Positions 1-8,359 of a DNA stretch of 64,000 bases are shown here, one piece after another (the first letter of the stretch is position 1; each line of letters begins with the position of its first letter). A program made the translations under genes and the position numbers. The DNA comes from Bacillaceae bacterium. Lineage in GTDB: Bacteria; Bacillota; Bacilli; JACDOE01. The stretch covers positions 1 to 64,000 of the forward strand of contig JACDOE010000008.1 of the NCBI GenBank assembly GCA_017656255.1, written 5' to 3'. The notes under the pieces were generated by a model that was not told where the DNA came from, did no database searches, and was given only the letters and a program-made list of their open reading frames with translations.

Positions 1-7
1 CAAAATA

Positions 8-142
8 ATAGAGGAAAAGCTTTCCGTTAACTGGGGTCCAATACTTCGCATAATATTATGTCAGACACATAGCGGAAAAATTATCACTTATTATTTAATA
101 ATCGCGAAAAACCGGTTGATAGCGGAAAAAAGTTCACCTATT
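8..142. repeat. Short direct repeats, possible transposon end
   Basis: Two good copies of the unit ATAGCGGAAAAA lie at about 69-81 and 119-131. Both are followed by a TCAC-containing stretch (ttatcactta, agttcaccta). A weaker copy, ATAGAGGAAAAG, is at 8-19. Spaced repeats like these are typical of transposase-binding ends of IS21-type elements, but no transposase gene is visible in the window. The assignment is an inference. The rest of 143-471 shows nothing I can assign. Confidence 0.3.
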
Positions 143-471
143 CCATTCATCAGCATTGATTCCTTTTCTTCCCAACCTTAGTGTTCCCTTAAGATAGGGC
201 CTATCCAATTTTAAGCCTGGGTGACCTTCATGGACATCTTCAAATCGACTAACGGATTTAACTTCATCGCAGGTCTATTCAACCAAAAAGTATAATCCAA
301 ATCATATATATGTTACATCCATACTCATGGGTATGTTTGTAACACACGTCATAACCAAACAACTATACCCCGGCATGACAAAGAACCCCAGATTAATTTT
401 TCTATCCACCAGGGAGAAAATAAACATGACCTTACCTCCCATTCATCAATTCTTCCACCGGGGGTGATCAC

Positions 472-1581
472 TTGAATCCACATATCCCTTCTCCAATCCA
501 TAACATTGTACTGTTTGGGCAGGGCCAGCATATACATAAAATCTCACGGGAATTGAATAAACGTTATGATAAAGTGAATGATTTCAACGATTCACCGGCC
601 CTTTCTACAACAAACAAGCGAACAGTCATCATCTGGTCGACGGATCAAAAAGATTTCTGGAAAAAAACACATCACTGGAAGAACAAACTGGCTCAACTGA
701 CCCCTTTTTTATCACCTGATTGCATGATCATCATTGCTAATGCGGTTCCACCCGGCACCGGACAACGGGTCCAAAACTTCATACGCTACCTGCAGGGCAA
801 AATGGGATGGAACAGACATGCAAAAGTTCTGTTTTGTCCTTTTGATTCCTTTGAGCGAATGATTCTGGGTGCTAACGACAGACCTGAAGCTGATATGATT
901 AGAAAATGGCTGGCTGAAATCGGCGGTCAGGTACTTGTTACCAAACGGTTTGAAGCAGAATGGATTTATCAGTTCAGCCTGAACAGAAACTTATGGAATC
1001 AATCCGATCCCCTTAAAAAATTGGCCGTCACCTGCCACAACCTCAACCTGGACGTGGTTGAGATCTTACGTGGCCTCTTCATGACACGTCGAACAGAACG
1101 GGAACGGAACGACTTGTCACGAATGACGGAATCTATGCCCCATCGCCTCACATCGGAGCACAGCGAATGGATCTGGCATCAATACGCCCAATTCCTGCAA
1201 AAACACGGACGTCATTTTTATCCGTTACGCATCACAATATGGGGAGACATCCCTCACGGGATCAACAACATCAAATCAATAAGGCCGCCACGATCGGATC
1301 AATCCCGGACCATTGAGATAACAAGAATTAACCCGTCACTCTGCAATATCGAAAACCAGCATCAACTATCCCGTTCCTTAAAAAATGCCCACCTGTTGTT
1401 GGTAGGTCAGAACCATCCCATGTTCCGTTATCTTCCAGCTCGCATTTTTTCAGACAGCATGCGATTCCCGTACGTCGTGGACCTGTGCTCGCTTTATGAA
1501 CCACGTGAAATGAGGGGAAACGGCGTTTTTTACCGTTCGTTCGCCAGAAAAAAAGAACATCATGTATATCCGCGATTATAA
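472..1581 (+). CDS. Divergent nucleotide-sugar (UDP-glucose/GDP-mannose) dehydrogenase-like protein
   Basis: 369 residues from a TTG start with a purine-rich GGGGGTGA just upstream. Sequence blocks occur in the order expected for UDP-glucose/GDP-mannose dehydrogenases. An N-terminal strand-glycine segment (IVLFGQGQHI, near residue 12) resembles a worn NAD-binding loop. ANAVPPGTG (about 88-96) resembles the PPGT motif. EAEWIYQFSLNRNLW resembles the helix carrying AE..K...N. The C-terminal VVDLCSLYEPREMRGNGVFY resembles the closing UDP-binding segment. I cannot find the catalytic Cys motif GGxC and the NAD loop is imperfect, so it may be non-catalytic. It stands alone upstream of gin, where B. 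subtilis has bofA. The family call rests on pattern only. Confidence 0.5.
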   Translation: MNPHIPSPIHNIVLFGQGQHIHKISRELNKRYDKVNDFNDSPALSTTNKRTVIIWSTDQKDFWKKTHHWKNKLAQLTPFLSPDCMIIIANAVPPGTGQRVQNFIRYLQGKMGWNRHAKVLFCPFDSFERMILGANDRPEADMIRKWLAEIGGQVLVTKRFEAEWIYQFSLNRNLWNQSDPLKKLAVTCHNLNLDVVEILRGLFMTRRTERERNDLSRMTESMPHRLTSEHSEWIWHQYAQFLQKHGRHFYPLRITIWGDIPHGINNIKSIRPPRSDQSRTIEITRINPSLCNIENQHQLSRSLKNAHLLLVGQNHPMFRYLPARIFSDSMRFPYVVDLCSLYEPREMRGNGVFYRSFARKKEHHVYPRL

Positions 1582-1591
1582 TGGTTAATAA
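1564..1591 (+). promoter_or_regulatory. Possible sigma-F-type promoter of gin
   Basis: GTATA at 1564-1568 and GGTTAATAA at 1583-1591 are separated by 14 bp, the same spacing as in the better fin promoter. The -10 deviates from GGNNANANT at two positions. The B. subtilis orthologue csfB is forespore-expressed, which makes the match plausible but unproven. Confidence 0.3.
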
Positions 1592-1632
1592 TGGTACTAA
1601 AAATGTCTGATTTATGCTCAGAAGGTAAGGTG

Positions 1633-1833
1633 ATGAATATGGATGCTCCTGCAGAAAAGGAGAAGAGAATGTGTATCGTTTGTGAAAAGGAGCAGGAGGA
1701 CGGCCTTGAAATCTGGGGGGAATTTATTTGCCGTTCCTGTGAGAATGAAATGGTCAATACCAATGTCGAAGATAAAAAATACCCTTTTTTTATCCGCCAG
1801 ATGAGACAGATCTGGCTTAAGAAAAATGCATAA
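1633..1833 (+). CDS. gin: Anti-sigma-G factor Gin (CsfB)
   Basis: A 66-residue zinc-finger protein. MCIVCEKEQEDGLEIWGEFIC.SCE gives the two CxxC pairs of the Gin family, followed by the family tail with KYPFFIRQM. In B. subtilis, Gin binds sigma-G in the forespore and mother cell and blocks premature late gene expression. Longer in-frame starts exist at 1591 and 1603. GAAGG (1621-1625) supports ATG 1633, while AAGGTGA (1627-1633) supports ATG 1639, which would give 64 residues like the B. subtilis protein. It lies upstream of yaaO-tmk as in B. subtilis and is followed by its own terminator. Confidence 0.9.
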   Translation: MNMDAPAEKEKRMCIVCEKEQEDGLEIWGEFICRSCENEMVNTNVEDKKYPFFIRQMRQIWLKKNA

Positions 1834-1837
1834 TCCG

Positions 1838-1876
1838 CAAAAAAGAGGTGCTTGAACAAAGCCCTCTTTTTTTATA
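1838..1876 (+). terminator. Rho-independent terminator after gin
   Basis: AAAAAAGAGG (1839-1848) pairs with CCTCTTTTTT (1863-1872) around a loop and runs into a T tract. It separates gin from yaaO. Confidence 0.75.
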
Positions 1877-1967
1877 CCAGGACCAAATCCTGCGTGTTTT
1901 TCTATCCGGCGGGTCCATGATACAATGAGGAAAAAAAGAAAGGACGGGCACCCGCTCGCCCGGATAG

Positions 1968-3446
1968 ATGATGAAAATAAATGTTGAGCGACATAAAAAA
2001 GCACCGATTTTTGATGCGCTTGTTGAATATCATCGCGACCGGCCGATTCCATTTCATGTTCCGGGTCATAAAATGGGACGTGTTTTTGATGAGGCTGCAC
2101 AGAGATGGTTTCAGCCCTTACTCGGACTGGATGCTACAGAAGTCCGCGGCCTCGATGATCTGCATAACCCCGAAGGGGCCATCAGAGAGGCTCAGGAACT
2201 GGCTGCGGAACTGTTTCGAGCGGAAAAGACCCATTTTCTAATCGGGGGAAGTACGGTCGGCAATATCGCCATGATCATGACCGTCTGCCGTCCGGGAGAT
2301 CATATCATTGTGCAGCGCAATGTCCATAAATCAGTCATTAACGGAATCATACTGGCACGGGCGAATCCCGTTTTTATAACGCCCCGTATTGACGAAAAAA
2401 CAGGGGTTGCCGCCTCCATTTCTGCCAGGCATCTGGAGCAGGCGGTACGGGCTTATCCCGATGCCAAAGGGATATTTATCACCAATCCCAACTATTATGG
2501 GATGGGTACGGATTTGCATCAAATCGTCCGCATAGCACAGGAATATGGTATGCCGTTACTGGTGGATGAAGCCCATGGAGCCCACTTCGGTTTTCATCCT
2601 GACGTCCCCTTCTCCGCCATGGATGCCGGCGCCGACATGGCGGTGCAGTCCACCCATAAAATGTTGCCGGCGATGACGATGAGTTCGATGCTTCATGTTC
2701 AGGGAAAACGGATTGACCGGAACCGGTTGTCACAGGTTCTGTCCATGATTCAATCAAGCAGTCCGTCTTATCCGCTGATGGCTTCACTTGATCTGGCCAG
2801 ACGCGACATGGCATTATACGGGGTAAGCAGGATAAATGACGTGCTGGCTATCGTGAATCAGGCCCAAAATTGGATGGATAAACATGTGACCCTTTTTCAA
2901 CGCCCCGACCCGGTCAGTGATGCCTATGAAACCCTGGATCCGTTAAAAATAACGCTTCATACAGGCTCCCTTATCAATGGGTTTCAACTGCAGTCGTTAT
3001 TGGAAGAGTATCAATGTGTCGCTGAAATGGCAGATCGTGATAATGTGGTGTTGTCCCTGTCTCCGGGAACTTCCCGAGAAGATATGGATCGTCTGCTAGA
3101 GGCCCTCAAAGACATCGAAACCCGAATTTCCGTGCGAGAGGCACAAGATGTCGGCAAAAAAGAGGGAACCGCCATGAACATGGAGAATGTAGTAATAACC
3201 TCACCGGAACGGATGCCGGCCGAGGTGATGGATTCCGGGAAAGAACCGGTCAAACTGGTTGATTCGGCCGGAAGAATCTGTGCTGAATCCGTTATTCCAT
3301 ATCCACCGGGTGTACCGGTATTAATACCCGGAGAACGCATTGAGCCGAAACACATTGAACAGATTCAAAATCTGAAACAGGCGGGAGCCTATTTTCAAGG
3401 GATACAAAACCGTGACATGCCGTATATTTTAGTAACGGAAGCATAA
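1968..3446 (+). CDS. yaaO: Orn/Lys/Arg decarboxylase family protein (YaaO-like)
   Basis: 492 residues of a PLP fold-type I amino acid decarboxylase. The N terminus carries the family motif PFHVPGHKMG (about 27-36). The PLP-binding lysine sits in STHKML near residue 230, after the aspartate motif VDEAHGAHFG. The C-terminal part matches the smaller Orn/Lys/Arg C-terminal domain (YPPGVPVLIPGE). Family members make polyamines (cadaverine, agmatine or putrescine); the substrate cannot be told here. ATG 1968 has no clear ribosome binding site at normal distance, the nearest purine run being about 20 bases upstream. tmk follows after a short gap, as in B. subtilis. Confidence 0.9.
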   Translation: MMKINVERHKKAPIFDALVEYHRDRPIPFHVPGHKMGRVFDEAAQRWFQPLLGLDATEVRGLDDLHNPEGAIREAQELAAELFRAEKTHFLIGGSTVGNIAMIMTVCRPGDHIIVQRNVHKSVINGIILARANPVFITPRIDEKTGVAASISARHLEQAVRAYPDAKGIFITNPNYYGMGTDLHQIVRIAQEYGMPLLVDEAHGAHFGFHPDVPFSAMDAGADMAVQSTHKMLPAMTMSSMLHVQGKRIDRNRLSQVLSMIQSSSPSYPLMASLDLARRDMALYGVSRINDVLAIVNQAQNWMDKHVTLFQRPDPVSDAYETLDPLKITLHTGSLINGFQLQSLLEEYQCVAEMADRDNVVLSLSPGTSREDMDRLLEALKDIETRISVREAQDVGKKEGTAMNMENVVITSPERMPAEVMDSGKEPVKLVDSAGRICAESVIPYPPGVPVLIPGERIEPKHIEQIQNLKQAGAYFQGIQNRDMPYILVTEA

Positions 3447-3474
3447 TGAACAGACCGAAATCTGGAGGAAACAC

Positions 3475-4155
3475 ATGGCTAGAGACAGGAGAGGTATTTT
3501 TATTACATTTGAAGGACCGGATGGAGCCGGTAAAACCACACAACTCCGATTGCTCGCACAGTTTATCGAACAGGAATTGCAGGTACCGCTGGTAACCACC
3601 CGGGAACCCGGGGGAACACCAATCAGTGACAGAATCCGGGAAATTCTTCTGAATCCGCAACATAAAGAGATGGTCTCTGAAACGGAAGTCTTGTTGTATG
3701 CAGCCTCACGGGCCCAGCATGTCAACGAGAAAATTGTCCCTGCTCTGAACCGGGGAGATATCATCCTGTGTGACCGGTTTATGGATGCCAGTATCGCCTA
3801 TCAGGGGTTTGGTCTTGGCATTTCTGTCGAGAAGATCATCGAGATCAATCATTTTGCCACCGGCGGGGTGGTGCCGGATCGTACCTATCTGCTGGATCTC
3901 CCGGAAAAGGTGGGCAAACAGCGCATTCTGAAACGAAACGCCGGCGATGATGGGGCTGATTTGGACCGGATTGAACAAAAGGAACTGGAATATCATAAAA
4001 GGGTACGATTTGGATTTCATCAGCTGGCGGAAATGGATCGTGACCGCATTGTCAGAGTGGATGCAAACCGGCCGGAATCGGAAGTGCATGAGGAAATCAG
4101 GCGTGATTTTCTTCGTTTTTTTCAACAGAATGTGGGCCCGGTTTCGTCTGATTAA
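3475..4155 (+). CDS. tmk: Thymidylate kinase
   Basis: 226 residues. Phosphorylates dTMP to dTDP in the cytoplasm for dTTP synthesis. The P-loop GPDGAGKT is at residues 14-21, the DR motif is in CDRFMDASIAYQGFG, and TREPGGTPISDRIR is the conserved dTMP-site segment. The LID-like region follows (KRILKRN). ATG 3475 has TGGAGGA upstream. It starts a run of closely spaced genes, tmk-darA-yaaR-holB-ricT-yabA, that matches the B. subtilis replication cluster. Confidence 0.97.
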   Translation: MARDRRGIFITFEGPDGAGKTTQLRLLAQFIEQELQVPLVTTREPGGTPISDRIREILLNPQHKEMVSETEVLLYAASRAQHVNEKIVPALNRGDIILCDRFMDASIAYQGFGLGISVEKIIEINHFATGGVVPDRTYLLDLPEKVGKQRILKRNAGDDGADLDRIEQKELEYHKRVRFGFHQLAEMDRDRIVRVDANRPESEVHEEIRRDFLRFFQQNVGPVSSD

Positions 4156-4179
4156 GAGTTGAGAGGAGTGCAGCCTATT

Positions 4180-4509
4180 ATGAAGATGGTGATTGCTGTT
4201 GTACAGGACAAAGATAGTTCACGTTTGTCGCAGGCTCTGGTGAAAGAAGGGTTTCGTGCCACCAAACTGGCCAGTACCGGAGGATTCCTGCGTGCGGGCA
4301 ATACCACATTTTTGATCGGGGTAGAAGAGGAGAGGTTAGATCAGCTTCTGGAGATTATTAAAAGCAATTGCCATTCCAGGGAACAGATGGTGGCACCCAT
4401 GCCGCCTGCGGGAACCGGTGTCGGTCCCTTGATTCCACAGCCGATCGAAGTCCAGGTGGGAGGCGCAACCGTGTTTATTGTCCCGGTTGAACAATTTTAC
4501 CAATTTTAA
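4180..4509 (+). CDS. darA: Cyclic di-AMP receptor DarA (PII-like, YaaQ)
   Basis: 109 residues, the same length as B. subtilis DarA. The sequence MKMVIAVVQDKDSSRLSQAL and the following FRATKLASTGGFLRAGNTT are characteristic of this PII-like family, which binds the second messenger c-di-AMP as a trimer; its downstream target is not established. The start is ATG 4180, with GAGAGGAG at 4161-4168. The in-frame TTG at 4159 lies upstream of that site and is unlikely. It is 24 bases downstream of tmk. Confidence 0.93.
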   Translation: MKMVIAVVQDKDSSRLSQALVKEGFRATKLASTGGFLRAGNTTFLIGVEEERLDQLLEIIKSNCHSREQMVAPMPPAGTGVGPLIPQPIEVQVGGATVFIVPVEQFYQF

Positions 4510-4524
4510 CGGAGCTGGTGTAAG

Positions 4525-4971
4525 ATGAAAATCGGAAAAACCAACCAACCCCATTTTGACCGAATGGCCCAGGCCGGGAGACAGAACAGGATCTCTTCGG
4601 AGAAGGCTTCGTTTGCAGAATTTCTGAAAGGCCAAAATGGGCGTATGGACCAGGAGCATCTTACCCGGCTATTACAGGAAATTGAGTTGCAGGGACAGCG
4701 GCTGGCGAGATCCAGGACTCTGCGCGACCTGTATCAGTACAAATCGCTGGTGAAACGTTTTGTGGAAGAAGCGGTTAAATACGGGGTAGCAGTCGATGAA
4801 CGAAAAGGAAACGGGAGACGTGGCCGAAGCCGTGTCTACCGGGTGATCAAACAGGTGGACCAGAAATTGCTGGAACTGACGGATGCCATCCTGGAGAAGG
4901 AACAATCAGGTATTGAAATTCTGGATCGCATCGGGGAGATAAGGGGAATGTTGATTAATCTCTATTTTTAA
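4525..4971 (+). CDS. yaaR: YaaR family protein (DUF327)
   Basis: 148 residues, mostly helical and charged, of unknown function. Identification rests on position between darA and holB and on family features: F.E.L as FAEFLKGQ, then LTRLLQEIELQGQRLARSRTLRDL, and the closing IRGMLINLYF. GGAGCTGG precedes ATG 4525. No signal peptide or membrane segment is seen. The middle carries a basic patch (KGNGRRGRSRVYRVIKQ). Confidence 0.85.
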   Translation: MKIGKTNQPHFDRMAQAGRQNRISSEKASFAEFLKGQNGRMDQEHLTRLLQEIELQGQRLARSRTLRDLYQYKSLVKRFVEEAVKYGVAVDERKGNGRRGRSRVYRVIKQVDQKLLELTDAILEKEQSGIEILDRIGEIRGMLINLYF

Positions 4972-4998
4972 TGATCGGGCGAAGTTAGGATGATGATG

Positions 4999-5976
4999 AT
5001 GTGGAAAGACTTTAACGAGCAGCAACGTGTGACTCGTATTTTACAGGGAAGTTTGGAACATGATCGGATTGCCCATGCCTACCTGTTTGCAGGGCCGAGG
5101 GGAGCCGGCAAAAAAGCGGTGGCCCTCCAGCTGGCTAAGTCCCTGTTATGTCGTGAACTAGCATCTGACAGCTGTGAAGCATGTGCGGATTGTAAAAGGA
5201 TTAACGGCGGCAATCATCCCGATGTTCATCTGATAGAGCCGGACGGGGCTTCCATCAAAATCGAACAGGTACGAAATCTGCAAAAAGAGTTCTCTTATCG
5301 GGCTGTTGAAGGGAACCGCAAGATCTATATCGTGGATCATGCCGATACGATGACGGTTCAGGCAGCCAACAGTCTGTTGAAATTTCTGGAGGAACCGGCC
5401 TCCGGTGTGACGGCCATTTTGCTGACGGAACGCGTACATGCCGTCCTGCCTACCATCCTCTCCCGTTGCCAGCTGCTCACGTTTCAGCCGTTGCCTCCGG
5501 ATAAACTGGCACAACGGTTAATAGAGGAAGGTTATGCCTCCCCCGTGGCCCGGATCGCCTCCCAATTGACGGCAGGACTGGAAGAGGCAAGGAAATTATG
5601 CCAGTCAGAGTCGTTTGCACAGCTTCGAAACCAAGTGGTACAATTAAGTGAAGACATTTTAAACAGGGGTTCTTACGCCCTGTTGACGATTCAGGATAAA
5701 ATAACGGGACAGGACAATTCGAGAGATGAACTGATGCTTGTACTTGATATATATCTGATCTGGCTGCGCGATATATTGCTGTGGCAGTCGGATCGTCGAG
5801 ATCTGATCGTCCATGACGACCAGCAGGATGTGCTGGCCAAACAGGCTCTGCGTGTGGGAAGAAACACATTGCTCCAGCATATGGAGCTCGTTCTTGAGAC
5901 CAGGCGCAGGCTTGAGCAGAATGCCAGCCCCCAGTTGTCCCTGGAAAGGATGGTTCTCGAACTTCAGGAGGGATAA
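4999..5976 (+). CDS. holB: DNA polymerase III delta-prime subunit
   Basis: About 325 residues; clamp-loader subunit of the replicative polymerase. It has an AAA+ fold with GPRGAGKK in place of a standard P-loop, the four-cysteine zinc module (CRELASDSCEACADC), and SRC (sensor) in PTILSRCQLLTF. Four ATG codons follow each other at 4990, 4993, 4996 and 4999. Only the last is properly spaced from TTAGGA, so MWKDFNEQQRV is preferred. ricT follows after three bases, which suggests coupled translation. Confidence 0.95.
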   Translation: MWKDFNEQQRVTRILQGSLEHDRIAHAYLFAGPRGAGKKAVALQLAKSLLCRELASDSCEACADCKRINGGNHPDVHLIEPDGASIKIEQVRNLQKEFSYRAVEGNRKIYIVDHADTMTVQAANSLLKFLEEPASGVTAILLTERVHAVLPTILSRCQLLTFQPLPPDKLAQRLIEEGYASPVARIASQLTAGLEEARKLCQSESFAQLRNQVVQLSEDILNRGSYALLTIQDKITGQDNSRDELMLVLDIYLIWLRDILLWQSDRRDLIVHDDQQDVLAKQALRVGRNTLLQHMELVLETRRRLEQNASPQLSLERMVLELQEG

Positions 5977-5979
5977 AAC

Positions 5980-6795
5980 ATGTATGAGGTGGTAGGTGTC
6001 CGTTTTAAAAAAGCGGGTAAAATATATTATTTTGATCCTGGAGAGTTTGACGTCCGGAAAGGGGATCACGTTATCGTGGAGACGGCACGCGGCATTGAAT
6101 ACGGTCAAGTTGTGATCGGTAAAAAGAAGGTGTCCGAAGAAGATGTCGTGCTTCCGCTTAAGAATGTGATCCGCATTGCCGGAGACAATGACGCCCGTCA
6201 GGTGGAAGAAAATAAAAAAGCAGCCCGAGAAGCGTTTGATATTTGTCTGGAAAAAATTGCAGACCACGGTCTGGAGATGAAACTGGTGGACGTGGAATAT
6301 ACCTTTGACCGCAATAAAATCATTTTCTATTTTACTGCAGATGGTCGCGTGGACTTTCGTGAACTGGTCAAAGATCTTGCTGCTGTGTTTCGTACCCGGA
6401 TTGAATTGCGTCAGATCGGGGTTCGGGATCAGGCCAAAATGCTTGGCGGAATCGGGCCCTGCGGACGTATTCTCTGTTGTTCTACTTTCCTGGGGGATTT
6501 TGAACCTGTATCCATCAAAATGGCGAAAGATCAGAATCTCTCACTTAATCCGGCCAAGATTTCCGGGTTGTGCGGGCGGCTGATGTGCTGTCTCAAATAT
6601 GAGAACGACAATTATGAAAGTGCCCGAGAAGAACTCCCGGAAATCGGCTCTGAAGTGGTGACATCGGCGGGTCACGGTCAGGTGGTCGGCCTGAACATTC
6701 TGGAAAGAAAGGTACAGGTTGATCTACTGGAATTAAACCGCGTGGTGGAATTTTCACTTGAAGAGATAGCTGAGGCGAACGCTCAGATTGAATAG
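5980..6795 (+). CDS. ricT: PSP1-domain protein RicT (YaaT)
   Basis: 271 residues. A cysteine-rich PSP1 domain fills the centre and C terminus: [13 protein letters not shown] and [14 protein letters not shown] hold the clustered cysteines of the family. In B. subtilis RicT joins RicA and RicF in an Fe-S complex that helps RNase Y mature mRNAs and influences Spo0A phosphorylation. CAGGAGGG upstream of ATG 5980 lies inside the end of holB. It may overlap the start of yabA if the upstream TTG of that gene were used. Confidence 0.94.
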   Translation: MYEVVGVRFKKAGKIYYFDPGEFDVRKGDHVIVETARGIEYGQVVIGKKKVSEEDVVLPLKNVIRIAGDNDARQVEENKKAAREAFDICLEKIADHGLEMKLVDVEYTFDRNKIIFYFTADGRVDFRELVKDLAAVFRTRIELRQIGVRDQAKMLGGIGPCGRILCCSTFLGDFEPVSIKMAKDQNLSLNPAKISGLCGRLMCCLKYENDNYESAREELPEIGSEVVTSAGHGQVVGLNILERKVQVDLLELNRVVEFSLEEIAEANAQIE

Positions 6796-6820
6796 CAGAG
6801 AATGTATTGGGGTGGAGCAA

Positions 6821-7201
6821 TTGGAGAAAAGGAATGGTCATGAACTTTTCCAGCAGGTTTCCGAGATGGAAGAAAAAGTTGGCCGTTTGTTTGAAGAACT
6901 GGGGCTTCTCAAAGAGAAGATGAAAGAACTTCTCGAGGAAAATCAGCGATTGACGGTGGAAAACCGGCATCTGCGAAAATTGCATGAGCAGAACCTGTCG
7001 ACGACCAGAGACAAAATTCTAAATAAAGCCGAACAGGAGAGTCCGGAAGAACAAAGTGACAAAGGACAGCCCCGGGTTGGTGAAGGTTACGATAATTTGG
7101 CCCGGCTCTACCAGGAAGGGTTTCATATTTGTAACCTTCATTATGGCAGTCTTCGAACAGAAGGGGATTGCCTGTTTTGCCTCTCCTTTTTAAACAAATA
7201 A
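6821..7201 (+). CDS. yabA: Replication initiation control protein YabA
   Basis: 126 residues. The N-terminal half is a coiled coil ([20 protein letters not shown]), joined by an acidic linker to a C-terminal zinc domain with HICNLHYG and CLFC. In B. subtilis YabA bridges DnaA and the DnaN clamp and restrains re-initiation. The TTG start at 6821 follows GGGGTGGAG and gives [10 protein letters not shown], close to known N termini. A more upstream TTG at 6788 lacks a site. Confidence 0.93.
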   Translation: MEKRNGHELFQQVSEMEEKVGRLFEELGLLKEKMKELLEENQRLTVENRHLRKLHEQNLSTTRDKILNKAEQESPEEQSDKGQPRVGEGYDNLARLYQEGFHICNLHYGSLRTEGDCLFCLSFLNK

Positions 7202-7205
7202 TAAA

Positions 7206-7240
7206 GAGGTCTGCCGGTCGGTAGGCCTTTTTTCTCTTTA
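7206..7240 (+). terminator. Terminator after yabA
   Basis: GGTCTGCC pairs with GGTAGGCC (G-U pairs included) around GGTC and is followed by TTTTTTCTCTTT. It closes the tmk-yabA block. Confidence 0.7.
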
Positions 7241-7288
7241 AGCCATTATAAATGAGTGGTTAACCACAGGAAGGGATGACAATCAGCG

Positions 7289-8044
7289 ATGGAGCGGGTA
7301 CCCCTTTATCCTTCTGAGCGAATAGATGATTTATTGACACAGGATTTAAAGATTATACAGAGTCGAGAGGTCTTCAGTTTTTCCATGGATGCCGTCCTGC
7401 TGGCCCGTTTTGTGACGCTCCCCAAAAAAGGGAAGGTGATGGATCTCTGTACGGGAAACGGGGTGATTCCCCTGCTGATGAGTACCCGGACAGAGGCTCA
7501 CATCGATGGTGTGGAAATTCAGGAGCGTCTGTATGATATGGCCAGGCGGAGTGTGATGATGAATCAGAAACGGGATCAGATTGCCATTCATCACGGGGAT
7601 GCCAGAGAAGCCGACCATCAGTTCGGCAATGGAAAATATGATGTACTGACCTGTAATCCTCCCTATCTGCCAAAAGTGGGTGGTGAGAAAAATGAAAACC
7701 CTCACATTGCCATCGCCCGGCATGAAATCCTGATCACTCTGGAAGACATTGTTCGGGTCAGTTGCCGCCTGGTCCGTTCCGGGGGAAAAGTGGCGTTTGT
7801 GTACCGTCCCTCCCGGTTAGCCGAATTGATGGCGTTAATGAAACAATACCGGATCGAACCCAAACGGATGCGGCTGGTACATCCGAAAAAGGGGGAAGAG
7901 GCCAATATCGTGCTGCTAGAAGGGATCCGCGATGGGAAACCGGATTTGAAGGTCCTGCCTCCCCTGATTGTGTATCAGGACGATGGGGAATATTGTGAAG
8001 AAATCTATAACATTTATTATGGAAAATCGGATTCGTTAGTCTGA
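7289..8044 (+). CDS. trmN6: tRNA1(Val) (adenine-N6)-methyltransferase-like protein (YabB)
   Basis: 251 residues. SAM-binding motif I is VMDLCTGNGVIPLL (about 50-63) and the catalytic N6-adenine motif is NPPYLP (about 126-131). The length and order match YabB/TrmNF family enzymes, which methylate A37 or a related adenine in tRNA. GGAAGGG precedes ATG 7289. yazA follows 24 bases later and rsmI next, so three RNA-related genes form one unit. Confidence 0.9.
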   Translation: MERVPLYPSERIDDLLTQDLKIIQSREVFSFSMDAVLLARFVTLPKKGKVMDLCTGNGVIPLLMSTRTEAHIDGVEIQERLYDMARRSVMMNQKRDQIAIHHGDAREADHQFGNGKYDVLTCNPPYLPKVGGEKNENPHIAIARHEILITLEDIVRVSCRLVRSGGKVAFVYRPSRLAELMALMKQYRIEPKRMRLVHPKKGEEANIVLLEGIRDGKPDLKVLPPLIVYQDDGEYCEEIYNIYYGKSDSLV

Positions 8045-8068
8045 CAGGAAACGGGGTTTTTATCAATC

Positions 8069-8332
8069 ATGGATTATTGTGTGTACATGTTGGAATGTGC
8101 GGACCGGTCGTTATATACCGGCATAACCAACGACATCGACAAAAGGATCCGGGAACATAACCAGGGAAAAGCTTCGAAGTACACCCGTTCCCGGCTGCCT
8201 GTCAAACTGGTTTACCTCGAACAAGGGATGGATAAAAGCCAGGCGCTCCGGCGCGAGCTGGAAATCAAGCGGTTAACAAGGCCGCAAAAGGAAGCGTTAA
8301 TCACGTCGCAAAACAATGTCACGTATAAGTGA
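8069..8332 (+). CDS. yazA: GIY-YIG domain protein YazA (UPF0213)
   Basis: 87 residues, a stand-alone GIY-YIG nuclease fold. CVYMLECADRSLYTGITNDI carries the family Y-x(n)-YTG pattern, followed by R..EHN and the closing ELEIKRLTRPQKEALI. The biological substrate of UPF0213 proteins is not known. The upstream spacing and neighbours (trmN6, rsmI) match B. subtilis. Confidence 0.92.
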   Translation: MDYCVYMLECADRSLYTGITNDIDKRIREHNQGKASKYTRSRLPVKLVYLEQGMDKSQALRRELEIKRLTRPQKEALITSQNNVTYK

Positions 8333-8359
8333 TGCAGGCCTTTACAGGAGTTGATCGTC

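Noticed and set aside
143-270. Minus-strand open stretch beside the left-edge repeats
   Set aside because: No start codon, bounded by stops and no transposase motif; cannot be called a gene remnant with confidence.
349-537. Minus-strand frame of 62 codons before the first gene
   Set aside because: No ribosome binding site, overlaps the better supported gene at 472, and has no recognisable domain.
4159-4179. Longer TTG start for darA
   Set aside because: The ribosome binding site lies downstream of it, and the shorter protein has the exact family length.
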